Below, in pieces: positions 12,138 through 23,051 of a stretch of DNA of 64,000 bases; the stretch's first letter is position 1; each line of letters begins with the position of its first letter. The stretch is from Rotaria macrura. Lineage: Eukaryota; Rotifera; Eurotatoria; Philodinida; Philodinidae. The translations under genes and the position numbers were made by a program. Under the pieces are notes generated by a model. The model did no database searches. It had not been told where the DNA came from and was given only the letters and a program-made list of their open reading frames with translations. The stretch covers positions 1-64,000 of the forward strand of contig OENT01000130.1 of assembly GCA_900239685.1 (NCBI GenBank), given 5' to 3'.

Positions 12138-13733
12138 TCACAAGCTTGTTGTTGTAATGCGATGACGACAAACAGGACAGATACGTGTTCTTGACAACCA
12201 ATTACCGACACAACTTTCATGAAACATATGACCACACGGTAATCGTTTAACATTTTCATGACTTTTGAAATCCGTTTGACAAATGACACTAGAATAATAA
12301 TAAAAGTCAAATGCAACTAATAGCCATCAAGAGACTATTCTTGCATGTTTTTCTTTTACTAACCATGCCGTTTGATTAAATTCATCGACTGCTTTACCAA
12401 ATACTACCATTGGCAATGCATCAACCATGTTTGATGATGACGGAGAATTTCCCTTGTTTGCACACGAAAAATCTATCAATTGTTCCTAAATAGAAAGAGA
12501 ATACAATTCATACGACAATGTTCATTTTGGTTTTTATTTCTTCACAATAGAACATACTCCTAGCATTTCAAGTAGTGGAACAATGATCGAAGCTGGAAAA
12601 AAATATGCAAGACAAGCTCCCAATGCAACACTAAGACAACAGACCAGAAATTTAAGTGGCCATATAACAAGTGGTGGAAAAACAAGAATTAATTGCCATA
12701 TCCAAAGAACTTTGTAAAAACTAGGAGCTACGACGGCACATGATCCACCTGAACGTGGTCGAAATAGAAGAATGGCGCCAACTGAATAATAATAGACAAT
12801 AACGACATTTGTAAAATATGATAAAGCATAATGAATAGCCGACGCATAAGTGAAAATTCTTCGGAAATTCGAAAGACGATAAAAAAGTTGATTGATTATA
12901 GCAGCTAGAAGATTATTGAATACCGTACAACCAGCTAAAATAAGTCCAATGTAAGCAAATGATTTGAGTGGCGCACGAAAATACAAATCTTCAATATGTG
13001 TGCATAAACATTCTGAATTTTTATTTCTAATGGTGACAAATGCCACGATACTAGCATAAATGCTATTGAAAATAATCGACAAGATAAGAATAATACATAC
13101 TAATATTAATGATCGTCGTGTCGGTAGTGAAGGTTTTGTTGGCCAAATAAAAAGTAAAACCCACATGCTGAAACATACGATACCAAGATAGAACCGAGTA
13201 AGTTCACAATCGTTATTGGCCGGTATTTTTGATGTAAATACATAAGCTGTACCACAACAAGTAGCTATGAATTTGAGAAAACGAAAAAAACTACGCAAAG
13301 CAGATCCTTGACGATATTGAGTTGAATTTGCTGCATCGGATAAGGTCATTCGATACAGAGACCAATTTCGTAAGAAAAATAGTAGAGTAATAGCAAGTTC
13401 AATGACACCGAATACAAGTACGCAAATCGATGTTATGCTTAATGGATTGGAGATAACACACGTTTTTCGGCCATAATGAAGGCCAAGAGATAGAAGAACA
13501 ATATCAATAACATTGTAGCATAAACGAAGTAAACTACCTGAAAATACACGATCCAAGTGTGTTAATGAATCGACCCAAGTTGACGACGGTCTACTTTCAT
13601 TAGTAGTAGTATCGGGCGTTCTACGACTTGTTGGATTGATTGAATCACTTTCTATATACGATGTTGCTAAGCCATTAATAAGTCGTCGGGTTCCATTGTT
13701 TGATTGACTAATATTGTTTTCTATCGTAGACAT
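12138..13733 (-). CDS. Multi-pass membrane RING-H2 E3 ubiquitin ligase, three exons
   Basis: Exons 13733-12558, 12485-12364 and 12288-12138 (GT-AG, phases 0 and 2) make a 482-residue protein. A polar Ser/Thr-rich N-terminus (about 75 residues) precedes roughly eight to ten hydrophobic segments (residues 80-390). A linker then leads to a C-terminal RING-H2 finger, residues about 433-475. It starts CVICQTDF, continues LPCGHMFHESCVGNWL and ends RICPVCR, so all eight zinc ligands (C3H2C3) are visible. RING-H2 domains recruit E2 enzymes, so this is a predicted membrane-anchored ubiquitin ligase with the RING in the cytosol. Localisation (ER, Golgi or endosome) and substrate are unknown. Read without splicing, the first exon would end in a short false tail after the GTATGT donor at 12557. 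Confidence 0.8.
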
Positions 13734-15745
13734 CGTAGATAAACGAGCAAAAAATCATTAAAAGAGAAAGGATATAACTCATTCAATTTTGTATTAATAG
13801 AAACAGTTTTTTTTAAATGAAGCAAAGAGTTTTTAAACAAACAGAAATGAAGGCTTACTGAATAGGAAAAAAAAAGTCCAAAATCATAATTGATTCTGAA
13901 TGGATTCTGTATAGCGTTTTCGTTTTTTTTGTCCGACACGCATCCATAAGAAGAAAAAATTTGATCCACATTCAAAGAAATAAAAAACGAGAACGAAGAA
14001 AATGTATTCAAGGAACAGCTGGCTAATTGATTCACATTCTGTAAATATACGTGTGAGTGTGTGTTTTAAAAATTTCTTTTGTCACAAGTGCCAATGCATC
14101 GAAAAGTTACACGAATCATTGGCATCAGTTTGCAGAATTGTATCTATAATGGTCATTCTTCTAGTGCGTCATACTAAGCATATGGTGACCTTAGTCAAAC
14201 CTGGGCGATCGTGTATGGATATTTCAAGATTCAAGAGAAATCGTTATCGATGAAATGTTATATGCGATATACAAAGAATCATATAATGAAGTTCGAAATA
14301 CCTACCAATGACACGTTCGCACAATCATCTTTTCAAACTTAACTCTCATAGTGTTGCTGTTTAACTACGACACACGAAGAATGAATTTATATGTCTTATG
14401 TTCGCTTGGTTATTTCTATCGATATTTGATGATATGAATCTTTCTTTGCAACTTATTCATTGCTGCCAGTAGAGAAAGTATATTTTTCAAGTCGAAATAT
14501 AATACTCTACATACGTTGATTTTACTCAAGGATTAGCGTGTTAGTCTCGTATGTGATCTCACGCCATACTTACAAAATTGTTGCATGGCGAATAAAGTAT
14601 TACATAAAAAGTATAGCAATACAGTTAGTTAATAGAATATTGTGAACAATGAATTGACTAGATTTTGGGAACATATTCATTCACAAATACTACAAACTAC
14701 AATAGATTCAAACTTATATCATGTGCTATATGTTTTTCTCTGAGAAACGTTAACACGATGAAATCTTAAATAGAACTGTATTTTTGTGTACTCAAAAAGT
14801 GAGTACACTCTAGAATCGGTCAGTGTGTCCGGCCGGCCGTTAACACGATAACTCTTTACAAATAAATTCGATTGAACTGAAATTTTGTGCACAGAATTGT
14901 CTGATGACTATCTCGGTCAAGTTCGAAGATGAGAAGGATTCGGCAAGAAATGGCTGAGTTATCGAAAAAATTGTCCTTTTTCACCAAACAATCCCTGAGA
15001 GATGGTACAGGGATTTTTTCAAAAAAACCTTTTTTCTGAGAATTATCTACAACATATGAAAATTGACTCAGTTTTTAACGCTGATTCCGAATCTGATATT
15101 AGTTTTGAACCAAATCGAGCTTTCTAAAAGAACATCGCCTGAAAAAGCTCTCGAAATAAACAAAAACTGCATCCCGAAACGACATTGCATAGATATGTCT
15201 GAGATGATCAGCAGTTTTGGAATTTCCCAAAAAGGTTTACCAAGATACTTCTTCCGTGCACACATTCTAGAATAACTGATTTGTCTCATTCACTTTTTGA
15301 AGTACAAATAACTCTTGGACTTATAAGTCCGAGGTTTTCACATGTATTAGTTATTAAATTTGATTATCCTAAGACAGTAATCTATCATCTACCTAGCAGA
15401 AAAATATGTATCGCTTCAATTGATAGTTGTCTCTGACGACACACCGTACAGTCGATTCTTTTTTCGGGTTATGACACAAATACAATTAAAATACTTGGAT
15501 TCGATCTTCTAGTACATTCAAAGTTACGCGATAAATATTCAGGTAAACAGGTCTTCATTAGTATCCATTTTAAATCTTTATTTGAAACAAACAGATGCTT
15601 GTCAGTGTAAAAGTGGTACGATAAATCTTACTAAGAAGAATAAACATGACTACGTGACAATCATGCGAAGTCTAATTTAACAAATTTATTGAATGTTTTA
15701 TTTTCATAATCATTATGTACAATAGTATGATGGAAGCTTTTTTCT
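13734..15745. other. Intergenic with a short palindrome
   Basis: No gene supported. The stretch from about 14750 to 15000 differs from its surroundings: a perfect hairpin (14786-14808), a GC-rich GTCCGGCCGGCCG tract and the phrase CCGTTAACACGATAACTC, suggesting a dispersed repeat. Confidence 0.4.
14786..14808. repeat. Perfect 9-bp inverted repeat
   Basis: GTGTACTCA, a five-base AAAAG loop, then TGAGTACAC. It lies directly upstream of a GC-rich tract in otherwise AT-rich DNA and may be part of a dispersed repeat. Confidence 0.5.
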
Positions 15746-16569
15746 TTATTGATCTCTATCAACAAGTCTTGCAAGATATTCACTTTCATTTGGAGTTCTA
15801 GTAAAACGTTTTAATAATAAACCTTGACGAAAATAATTAGCTATGGCTGGTCGTTCCTTCATAATTTTTTCCAGTTTAACTAATGCTTGACATTCTTCTT
15901 TTCCATTTGGTACTAACTTTTGATGATAATCTCGTGCTATTGTATATGCTTCGAAAACAAAATAATCAGCAATGGTTGGTTGAAGTTGATCATAGAAAAA
16001 TGATGTTGAACTTTTTTTAAGTATACTATTCAACGCTTGTAAATCACTTCGAATTTTACTTGTCACACGATTCATAGGGCTGTTATCATTAGTAAAAGTA
16101 ACATTGTTTCGAATGCAAGTCAAAACATTCGATATAATATCCGTATATGCACATGACACAACTCCGTCAATATAGCCGTGAAGAAGATTCTTATTAGTGA
16201 TCAATGCTGTTAATTTACCGTACAAATCAAATTGTCGTGCCAGTAATTGTCCTAGAAAAATCAAACTATGAATAGAACTGTTTTGTGTTATTTATTGAAC
16301 AAACCTATTGTTAATGTTTGACCAAAAATATGTTTATCATTCCAATGAAGTACTGGCAGACTATGAAATGGACCTGATATTGTTTCATCATCTTTGTGTT
16401 GTGACCATGATTCAGCAGTTTTTTCAAATAATTCGAAATCTTCTTTGTAATCAACATTTACATGTGTATAGGCAATATCTTCAAGCATATAACGAACTGC
16501 TTGAGCACGACCACGCGTATTCCAATAGTACAATCGAATTTTAAAAGTTTCTGATGGATTTGTTGACAT
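15746..16569 (-). CDS. Glutathione S-transferase (sigma-like), two exons
   Basis: Exons 16569-16305 and 16251-15746 join in phase 1 across a 53-bp GT-AG intron, giving 256 residues against about 200-210 for a usual cytosolic GST. The N-terminal thioredoxin-like domain starts IRLYYWNTRGRAQAVRYML; the Tyr pair in LYYWNTRGRAQ includes the likely catalytic tyrosine of sigma/alpha/mu-type enzymes. HSLPVLHWNDK holds the cis-proline, and the following FGQTLTIGQLLARQF replaces the usual Q-S of the glutathione-binding loop with Q-T. The all-helical C-terminal domain (residues about 95-256) carries TIADYFVFEAY, matching the conserved D of the N-capping box. Expected cytosolic role: glutathione conjugation or isomerisation in detoxification. 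The extra length lies in the C-terminal domain. Confidence 0.85.
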
Positions 16570-19500
16570 GATGTTTTATCAGACAAAATACGAGTACAGT
16601 ATATCGACGAAAAATTTACAAGAGAAAAAACAGTCTTACAGTACGTTTATAAAGAGTGTTAGATGAAAAAGAAAAGAACAAAGATAAATAATCTAATGAA
16701 ATGGTCCTTTTTTACTGCCTTCTTCTAAAGGTTATTGTACTTAAAATCTTCCGAGTAGTGTTAAGTTTGCACAAAAAAAAACAAGCCTGTGTATTCGCAG
16801 TGCGAACAAATATGTAACATTATTTGATAGGACTTTGTAAGACGTATCATATCTTAAGAGAGTTTCAGACAACGATTCTTTTATAAAAAATTGAAACCAA
16901 AGCAGTTAGAACTCGGACATAACAAGTTCTTCCCTCATGTTTTTAGATCTCTAGATGACAGAGTATTCCAATAAAAGTTAGACACGTCTAGAAGTTGCAT
17001 ATCTAGGAATAAGTCACATGAAAGTTATATTGAAAATTCCTAAAGTAAACAATCCGAAAATAAAAATACAATTCGAAAACTATGAATAGTCGTATAACTG
17101 ACTGTCTCTACTTTACAGTTTCTTTTCCATGATATCATGCAGACATGTAATTTTATTACAGAAAAAAATACCAAATAATCAAATTTTAAATGTTTCCAAT
17201 GAAAAAAAGATGTAGAATGTTTGAAATCAGTACAATTTAGGATTACAATTTATCAGCATAGATTAAAGATTCTTTATTTTTGCGATATAATAATAATATA
17301 CTTGTCACAAGGAGAGCACGAGAAAAAAACCGTTTTTTTCAAATTTGTAAGGTTCTTTCTTATCAAATATTGACTCGAATGAATTTTCATTACTGAGAAG
17401 CACAACCACGACTCGTGATTGACTGTTTTTCGTTCGATACGTGTTGCTGTAAGGTTTTCATCCAACGAATGTCAAACACATGAGAAAAAATATTATAAAC
17501 GGAATATTTATTCTTCACCTCAGATTCGAAACGAATATTACTTTTTTTTTTGCACATTGACATTCTTCGCAACAGTTAGATAAAACGTAACGGGAATGTT
17601 TGTAATGTCAGACAACTATAATTGGGTATGTAAAGACATGACGAAAACTTTAAAAAAAATTCATATGATGTTTTTTCATTACATGGAATAGAAAGTCAGT
17701 CAACATTTAAAAGTGCTTTATTACAATATCATTATTCGATTTGCTTTTCTATGCTAGCTGTAATAACTAATAGAAATCACTTTTCAAAGTCATCATATGC
17801 AATCAATAATATAATTGTAATAGATGTAATGTGTGAAAACACTGGCAGAGTATAATGGTGGATACCAAAAAAAACAAATAACATTTGAATGAAAATTAGA
17901 ATGTTTTGTGAGTATATCAAATCATTTTTGTGCTGCGAGTAAGTCCTTTTAGTTTCGAAACCATCTATGAATTTCGTACTGATACGAGAGGATTTATTTT
18001 TTTTGCATAAGTATTGAATCTTGATTTTAATGTCATGATCATGATAACTATGGAAATCGGTCAGTAAAGAATGAATTTCAGCTTGTTTGTAAAAGACAGA
18101 ATATCATTTTTCGTTTGAGATTATTTATTTATTTTTCACCATGCGTAATTATGCATTTAGAGTGAATCAGTGTATTTGATTGTTTACAAAAATAAATACG
18201 AAGGTTGTTTTTTTTCTTTCTTTCTCTATCCTCACAAGGTGCCTATACGTCAAACATATTACTATGCAGTTTTAGGTTTAATTGATCTATTGAGAAAAAC
18301 AAGATAAAATGTTTTTTTTTCTTCTTTAGAATCTCATTTGCTATTACTATCTAACGAGAGGAAATTCGACAAGATGTTTTCTAAAAGATAAGATCAGAGG
18401 AGTATAACACATTAAATTCATATCGAGTAACACTATATTTATGAATAATACACAATGTAAACGATATGATCATGAGTATATTAGTTTTGATGACTTTTCT
18501 CTTTAGAAAAAAGCTACTTAGATTTTATGAAACGAAACTACTCGACATTAATTCACTTGTTTTTTTCTCGCTGTACAACTTTGTCGATAGGAGAGAAATT
18601 GTATTTAAACTGTCAAGGTTTTCTCTTAAGTATCACAGAAGATAAAAAATAGGAAGCGTAGAAAGTTGCATAGCAATTGAGAAATGACCTCATTGAAACA
18701 TATATCGTTTTATCCATAAGAATTTGTCAAAACGTAACGACATCGATATACGTTAGTTTGAGAAGGTGTAGAATTTCTAGTTTATTATAACTTTACAACG
18801 TGAAGCAAGTGTGGTTCTCTAAAGATAAGGTAAGAAAACTAATGAATATACATGTAGTGGCTTGATATTGTTACGTTAGAGTGAATCCATTCGTGTGATA
18901 TCGACTCAAAGAAGATATATGTTCTTGATTTGATATTCGTTGTAGAGATCCAACAACGATTTCTCAACTAATATCGAACGCCACACTGAAAGATTTCACA
19001 GATATCATCGAAAGGAGCCTCTGGAAATAGACTATTTGTCAAAGTACAAACACTGATAGTGGATAATGAGACAGAATTAAAACGTTAAACAGCAGTTATC
19101 GTCGATGGATTGAATGTTTTCTGCTCGGCACAACAAAATCCATGGATGATAATCATCTGCATTAGATTGTACTTGACTCAACCGACTACGAAGAAATCAG
19201 CATAAAAAGAAAACGCTCTACAAAGTCACGCATCTATTTTTTCGATGATGACGCTGTTCACAATAATTTTGGTGCAGATATACATAGTAGATCAAAACTG
19301 CTCGTTCACAATGCATTAAATCGTTGATTTTTCAAGAGCTGTGTCATTGGAATAGTTTTCTATCAACTGAAGCGTAACTGATAATATGCTCGCCATTAAT
19401 TCAATCGAGATCAAAACGATGTACTTGTACAAGTAAACAATGACAACAATCAGAATCATATTCATCTCTTGAAAGTACTGACACTATTTGGTATTTTTAT

Positions 19501-20085
19501 GTTATCAGAACATCGGTAAAAATCTCTTGTTTGAATTTTCGTTGATGCTGAGTTACTTTATACAAGAATCTTCCAAATTTCAAACAGATATCCTTGAAGA
19601 ATGAACATAAGATAGAATTAAGATATTTCTTAGTTCAGTTAATATCTTAATACCATTACCTGTTGACATGACTATCATTTGCTTATTGTGCTGCACATCT
19701 GTTGTATTTTCATCGGTGTGTTTTTGACCGGTTTTATATATTTGTCTTTCATTCCGTGGCAAATGTATCCAACTAACACTCTTTGTTTTGATCGATCCTC
19801 ATTTTCAATCTAAAATCAGCGTCATACATCTTTCGGCAGTAAATAAACGTCATATGAAATTATCTGTTTTCATTTGAAACTCAATCGTGCTGTGGTTTTG
19901 TGTCTTATGATTTTTTAAAAGCTAACATACGTTAGCTATTTTCCAGTCCTTATTTGTTATTACTGCTTCTTAACATTTGTTATTGTCATATTTTAGATTT
20001 TAAAAGAATACTCAGTAGCAAAACTTGCTTGTTCTCTGTTACATCAATAGTTATTATTTTTGTTATTGTGTGTATAATATAAATC
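16570..20085. other. Long intergenic stretch, nothing supported
   Basis: 3.5 kb of AT-rich DNA with homopolymer runs. Short open frames at 17274-17572 and 19580-19762 have no domain signature. No tRNA-like cloverleaf or transposon terminus was recognised by eye. Confidence 0.45.
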
Positions 20086-22086
20086 ATGACAGAAAACATT
20101 CAAATAAAACCAAAACCTGACTTCTCCTTTAAAGCCATCCTTATCGGAGACGATAATATAGGAAAGGTAAAATATCTTGATTTTCTTTTCCTTTCTAATA
20201 CCTACTAAATTCTTATACAATTTTAAGACATCTCTTTTACATCGAGCTCAACACGATGAATTTCCTCAAAAGACAATGTCAACTATTGGACTTGATTTTT
20301 ACCTAAAAACTGTTGTAATTGAAAACACAAAAGTTAAATTACAATTGTGGGCAAGTTTTCCATCATTTCTTTCATTTGAATTTCATTCACATGATTTCAT
20401 ATCATAAATTAGGATACGGCAGGTTCAGAGCGTTTCAAGATAGTCATTCGATCTTATTTTCGTAATGTGCAATGTGCTTGTGTCCTGTTTGATCTGACTG
20501 ATTCATCGTCATTCCATTGTATACCTCAATGGATCGAAGAGTTGAAAACGTATGGAACTCAGAATATACCCGTGATGCTTGTTGGTACTAAATCAGACTT
20601 AGTCAATGAACGTCAAGTAACATTTGACCAAATCATGAATGTTGCCAAGCGATTCAATATTCAATACGTGGAAACATCAGCACTAGATGGTTCTAACGTT
20701 CAACAGATATTTATCTTACTGATAATGAATATTTTAAGTAAGCAAGGGTGCATGAATGATGTACTACAATCGCAATCAGTTGACGTATCATCATCATCCA
20801 ATCTGCAGCAAGTTTCATACAATAAAATTGAACTTTTATGTAACATATGTGCATCGAAGGAATGCGTAATCGTCGTACCTTATGATGGATATGTTCAACA
20901 TTTCTGTCAAAAGCATTTAGAACAATATCGACATAAACTCAAAAATGATCTCAATAGTATCATTGACGAACATGATGGAATTATGAAAGATTATCATAGG
21001 ACAATGAATTCGTCATCAAGTCGACTTGATAATCATGAAGCTAGAGCTTTGATGAAACAAATCGATGAATGGCAAACGAGAACAATCGATGCTTGTTGTC
21101 GAACGGCTGATGAAACGCGTGCAATGATTAAGCGACTATTTAGTAACAAGAAAGAAAATCATATTCTCGACAAGAATATTGAAAATTTAAGAAATGAACT
21201 CATCCAACAACATGAATCTGAACAAATAATCGAAAGTAATCTCGATCGATTAAAACAAGACGTAGAACGATTGAAAAATGATATGATACAACTGATGAGC
21301 TTATCCGAACCTATTCTTATTGAAACACAGCCAATCGATTGGAGAAAAACTCTCACTATATTACGACCAACCAATACTGGTCCAACAGTCAATCATTACG
21401 TACTTGTTACTGGCGTGGCAGAAGCTGGTATATGCTTGTAGTGTCTGTTAATACTCTAAAATATTTGATGATTTTCTTCATTTTAAGGTAAAACAACCAT
21501 CATCGATTATGCTGCAAACTTCTTTGCAAATAAGCGTTCATTTGAAAATCGTATTTTGAGAGTAACAGAAAGACCATCGTATGCCTTAATAACTTTGAAC
21601 GTGGATAGTTATGTTAAAACAACGATGACGAATTATTATCGATTTCGTATTGATGATCGAGAAAATATGGTATTTATTGATACGATGAATTTTGATGATG
21701 ATTATAAAATTCCGAACAATAATATTCCCATTGATTTTCTCGAAATCAATAGACTTGCAGCAATAATACTTGTCATCGACGAGCAACACATCGATGAAAT
21801 AGATATTCTTAACGAGTTTCAAAAACACGCAGGAGACATGTGTTCATCAACCATGATGAAATCTCCACATTTGTTTGTACTAGTGACTCATTTCCGTTCG
21901 TGCAATCATATATTCGATCGGTCAGAACTTGATCTACCTGATAATATTATTGTCTATACTATGGAAAATTCAGCATATACATCTGATGAACAATTACAAA
22001 CACGGGATGACATTGAAGAAGACTTTCGAGATTCTATGCAGACGATAGAACATATTGTAAATAAAATACTTGATTCAGACGATTAA
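20086..22086 (+). CDS. Rab-like GTPase / B-box-like zinc finger / coiled coil / second P-loop NTPase fusion
   Basis: Exons 20086-20166, 20228-20350, 20413-21427 and 21488-22086 join in phases 0, 0 and 1, giving 605 residues. Residues 1-180 are a Rab/Ras-like G domain: P-loop GDDNIGKTS across the first intron, switch I MSTIGLDF, WDTAGSERF, G4 GTKSDL and G5 ETSALDG. The catalytic Gln of DTAGQ is Ser, so intrinsic hydrolysis may be weak. Next comes a B-box-like finger (CNICASKEC ... HFCQKHLEQYRHKL), then an about 120-residue coiled coil. Residues from about 395 form a second P-loop domain: VTGVAEAGKTTIIDYAANFF (GxxxxGKT, split by the third intron) and VFIDTMNFDDD as a Walker B-like strand. The order resembles TRIM23 with the GTPase moved to the front. 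A signalling or membrane-trafficking switch is inferred. The second intron uses a GC donor. Confidence 0.75.
20351..20412 (+). other. GC-AG intron
   Basis: The only join that restores the G3 motif (TGG | GAT ACG GCA, reading W-D-T-A-G) removes 62 bp beginning GCAAGT and ending TTAG. GCAAGT is the classical non-canonical GC donor with otherwise perfect U1 complementarity. Confidence 0.7.
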
Positions 22087-23051
22087 CATGGTGCGGCATC
22101 ATAAAATAGAACACATCGAATTTTATAATGTATTGAATTACTTGATAATTTGAGAATCCATTAAACCATTCGAAATTTTATTTCCCATTGTGTTTTTCCA
22201 AGGTCGGATTTAGTTGAGTTTTTAAATTCAGAATGAATAAATTCTTTTTTTTATTGATAATGACTACATTATGTTCCTATAGTAATGTCAGTTTGCTAGA
22301 TTAAACAGTAGTATTGTCCAGGTCTTTCATTAAATCACATTCACCTGAATGTTTGTATAACAGTGATAAAAAAAACAATATTCATATTTGATCTGGAAGA
22401 ATAAGTATTTATTATTTGTCGAATATAGACTATGCATACAGTCAAGAAAATATGTTTGTTTTCTGATGCAGAAACTCTGTTGAATGTGAATCTAAGAATT
22501 AAGTATAATTAATAGTTTGAACTCAATTCTTTGTAAAAAAAAGAAAAAGAAAAAGAAAAATGTATACTTTACCAATAGTACATAGAGATTAATTTAATAA
22601 TTTCAATGTGAAGTTATTGTAGAGGGTAGCCGCTCATATTCCATTTCTACTACATACACAATCTTACCGACATTAATATCCGTCATTGAAATACCTACAG
22701 TCATATATCCTAGTAATCTTATTTTCATTCTGTTTGTTGAATATTCATAACACAAACATGATGAATCAATATTTTTCTTGTATAAATTACTGCACATTGG
22801 ACTACTATTTACTGTAATATCGAGAGAGAACGAAACGATGATCTTGAGGTAGCTACTGGCGTTCTAGTACTGCTTCTCTGCTTTAGCCAACAAATGTACT
22901 TTGCAATCATTCATATACAGTCTCTTTTTGTTCTCTGGCATAAACATTCGATTAATCATCGAACGTAGGAGGGAATAAAAAATTCGCCGGATCGAAAATA
23001 TATTTATTACTTGATTCCGTTCTTTTTTCTTCTATAACGATTATAGTCAGT
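22087..23051. other. Spacer between tandem plus-strand genes
   Basis: Contains the 3' end of the GTPase fusion and the presumed promoter of the TIR gene. An A/G simple repeat lies at about 22535-22560. Just before the next ATG, TTATAG may be an acceptor of a 5' UTR intron. Confidence 0.4.
22535..22560 (+). repeat. Simple repeat (AAAAAG)n
   Basis: About four copies of an AAAAAG-type unit, purine-only on the plus strand. Confidence 0.7.

Noticed and set aside
11990..12316. 108-residue minus-strand frame over the RING region
   Set aside because: Wrong frame. The zinc-binding CxxC...GHxFH...CPxC pattern appears only in the neighbouring frame after splicing.
15063..15289. Two opposed about 70-codon frames
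   Set aside because: Mutually antisense, random composition, and adjacent to a probable repeat.
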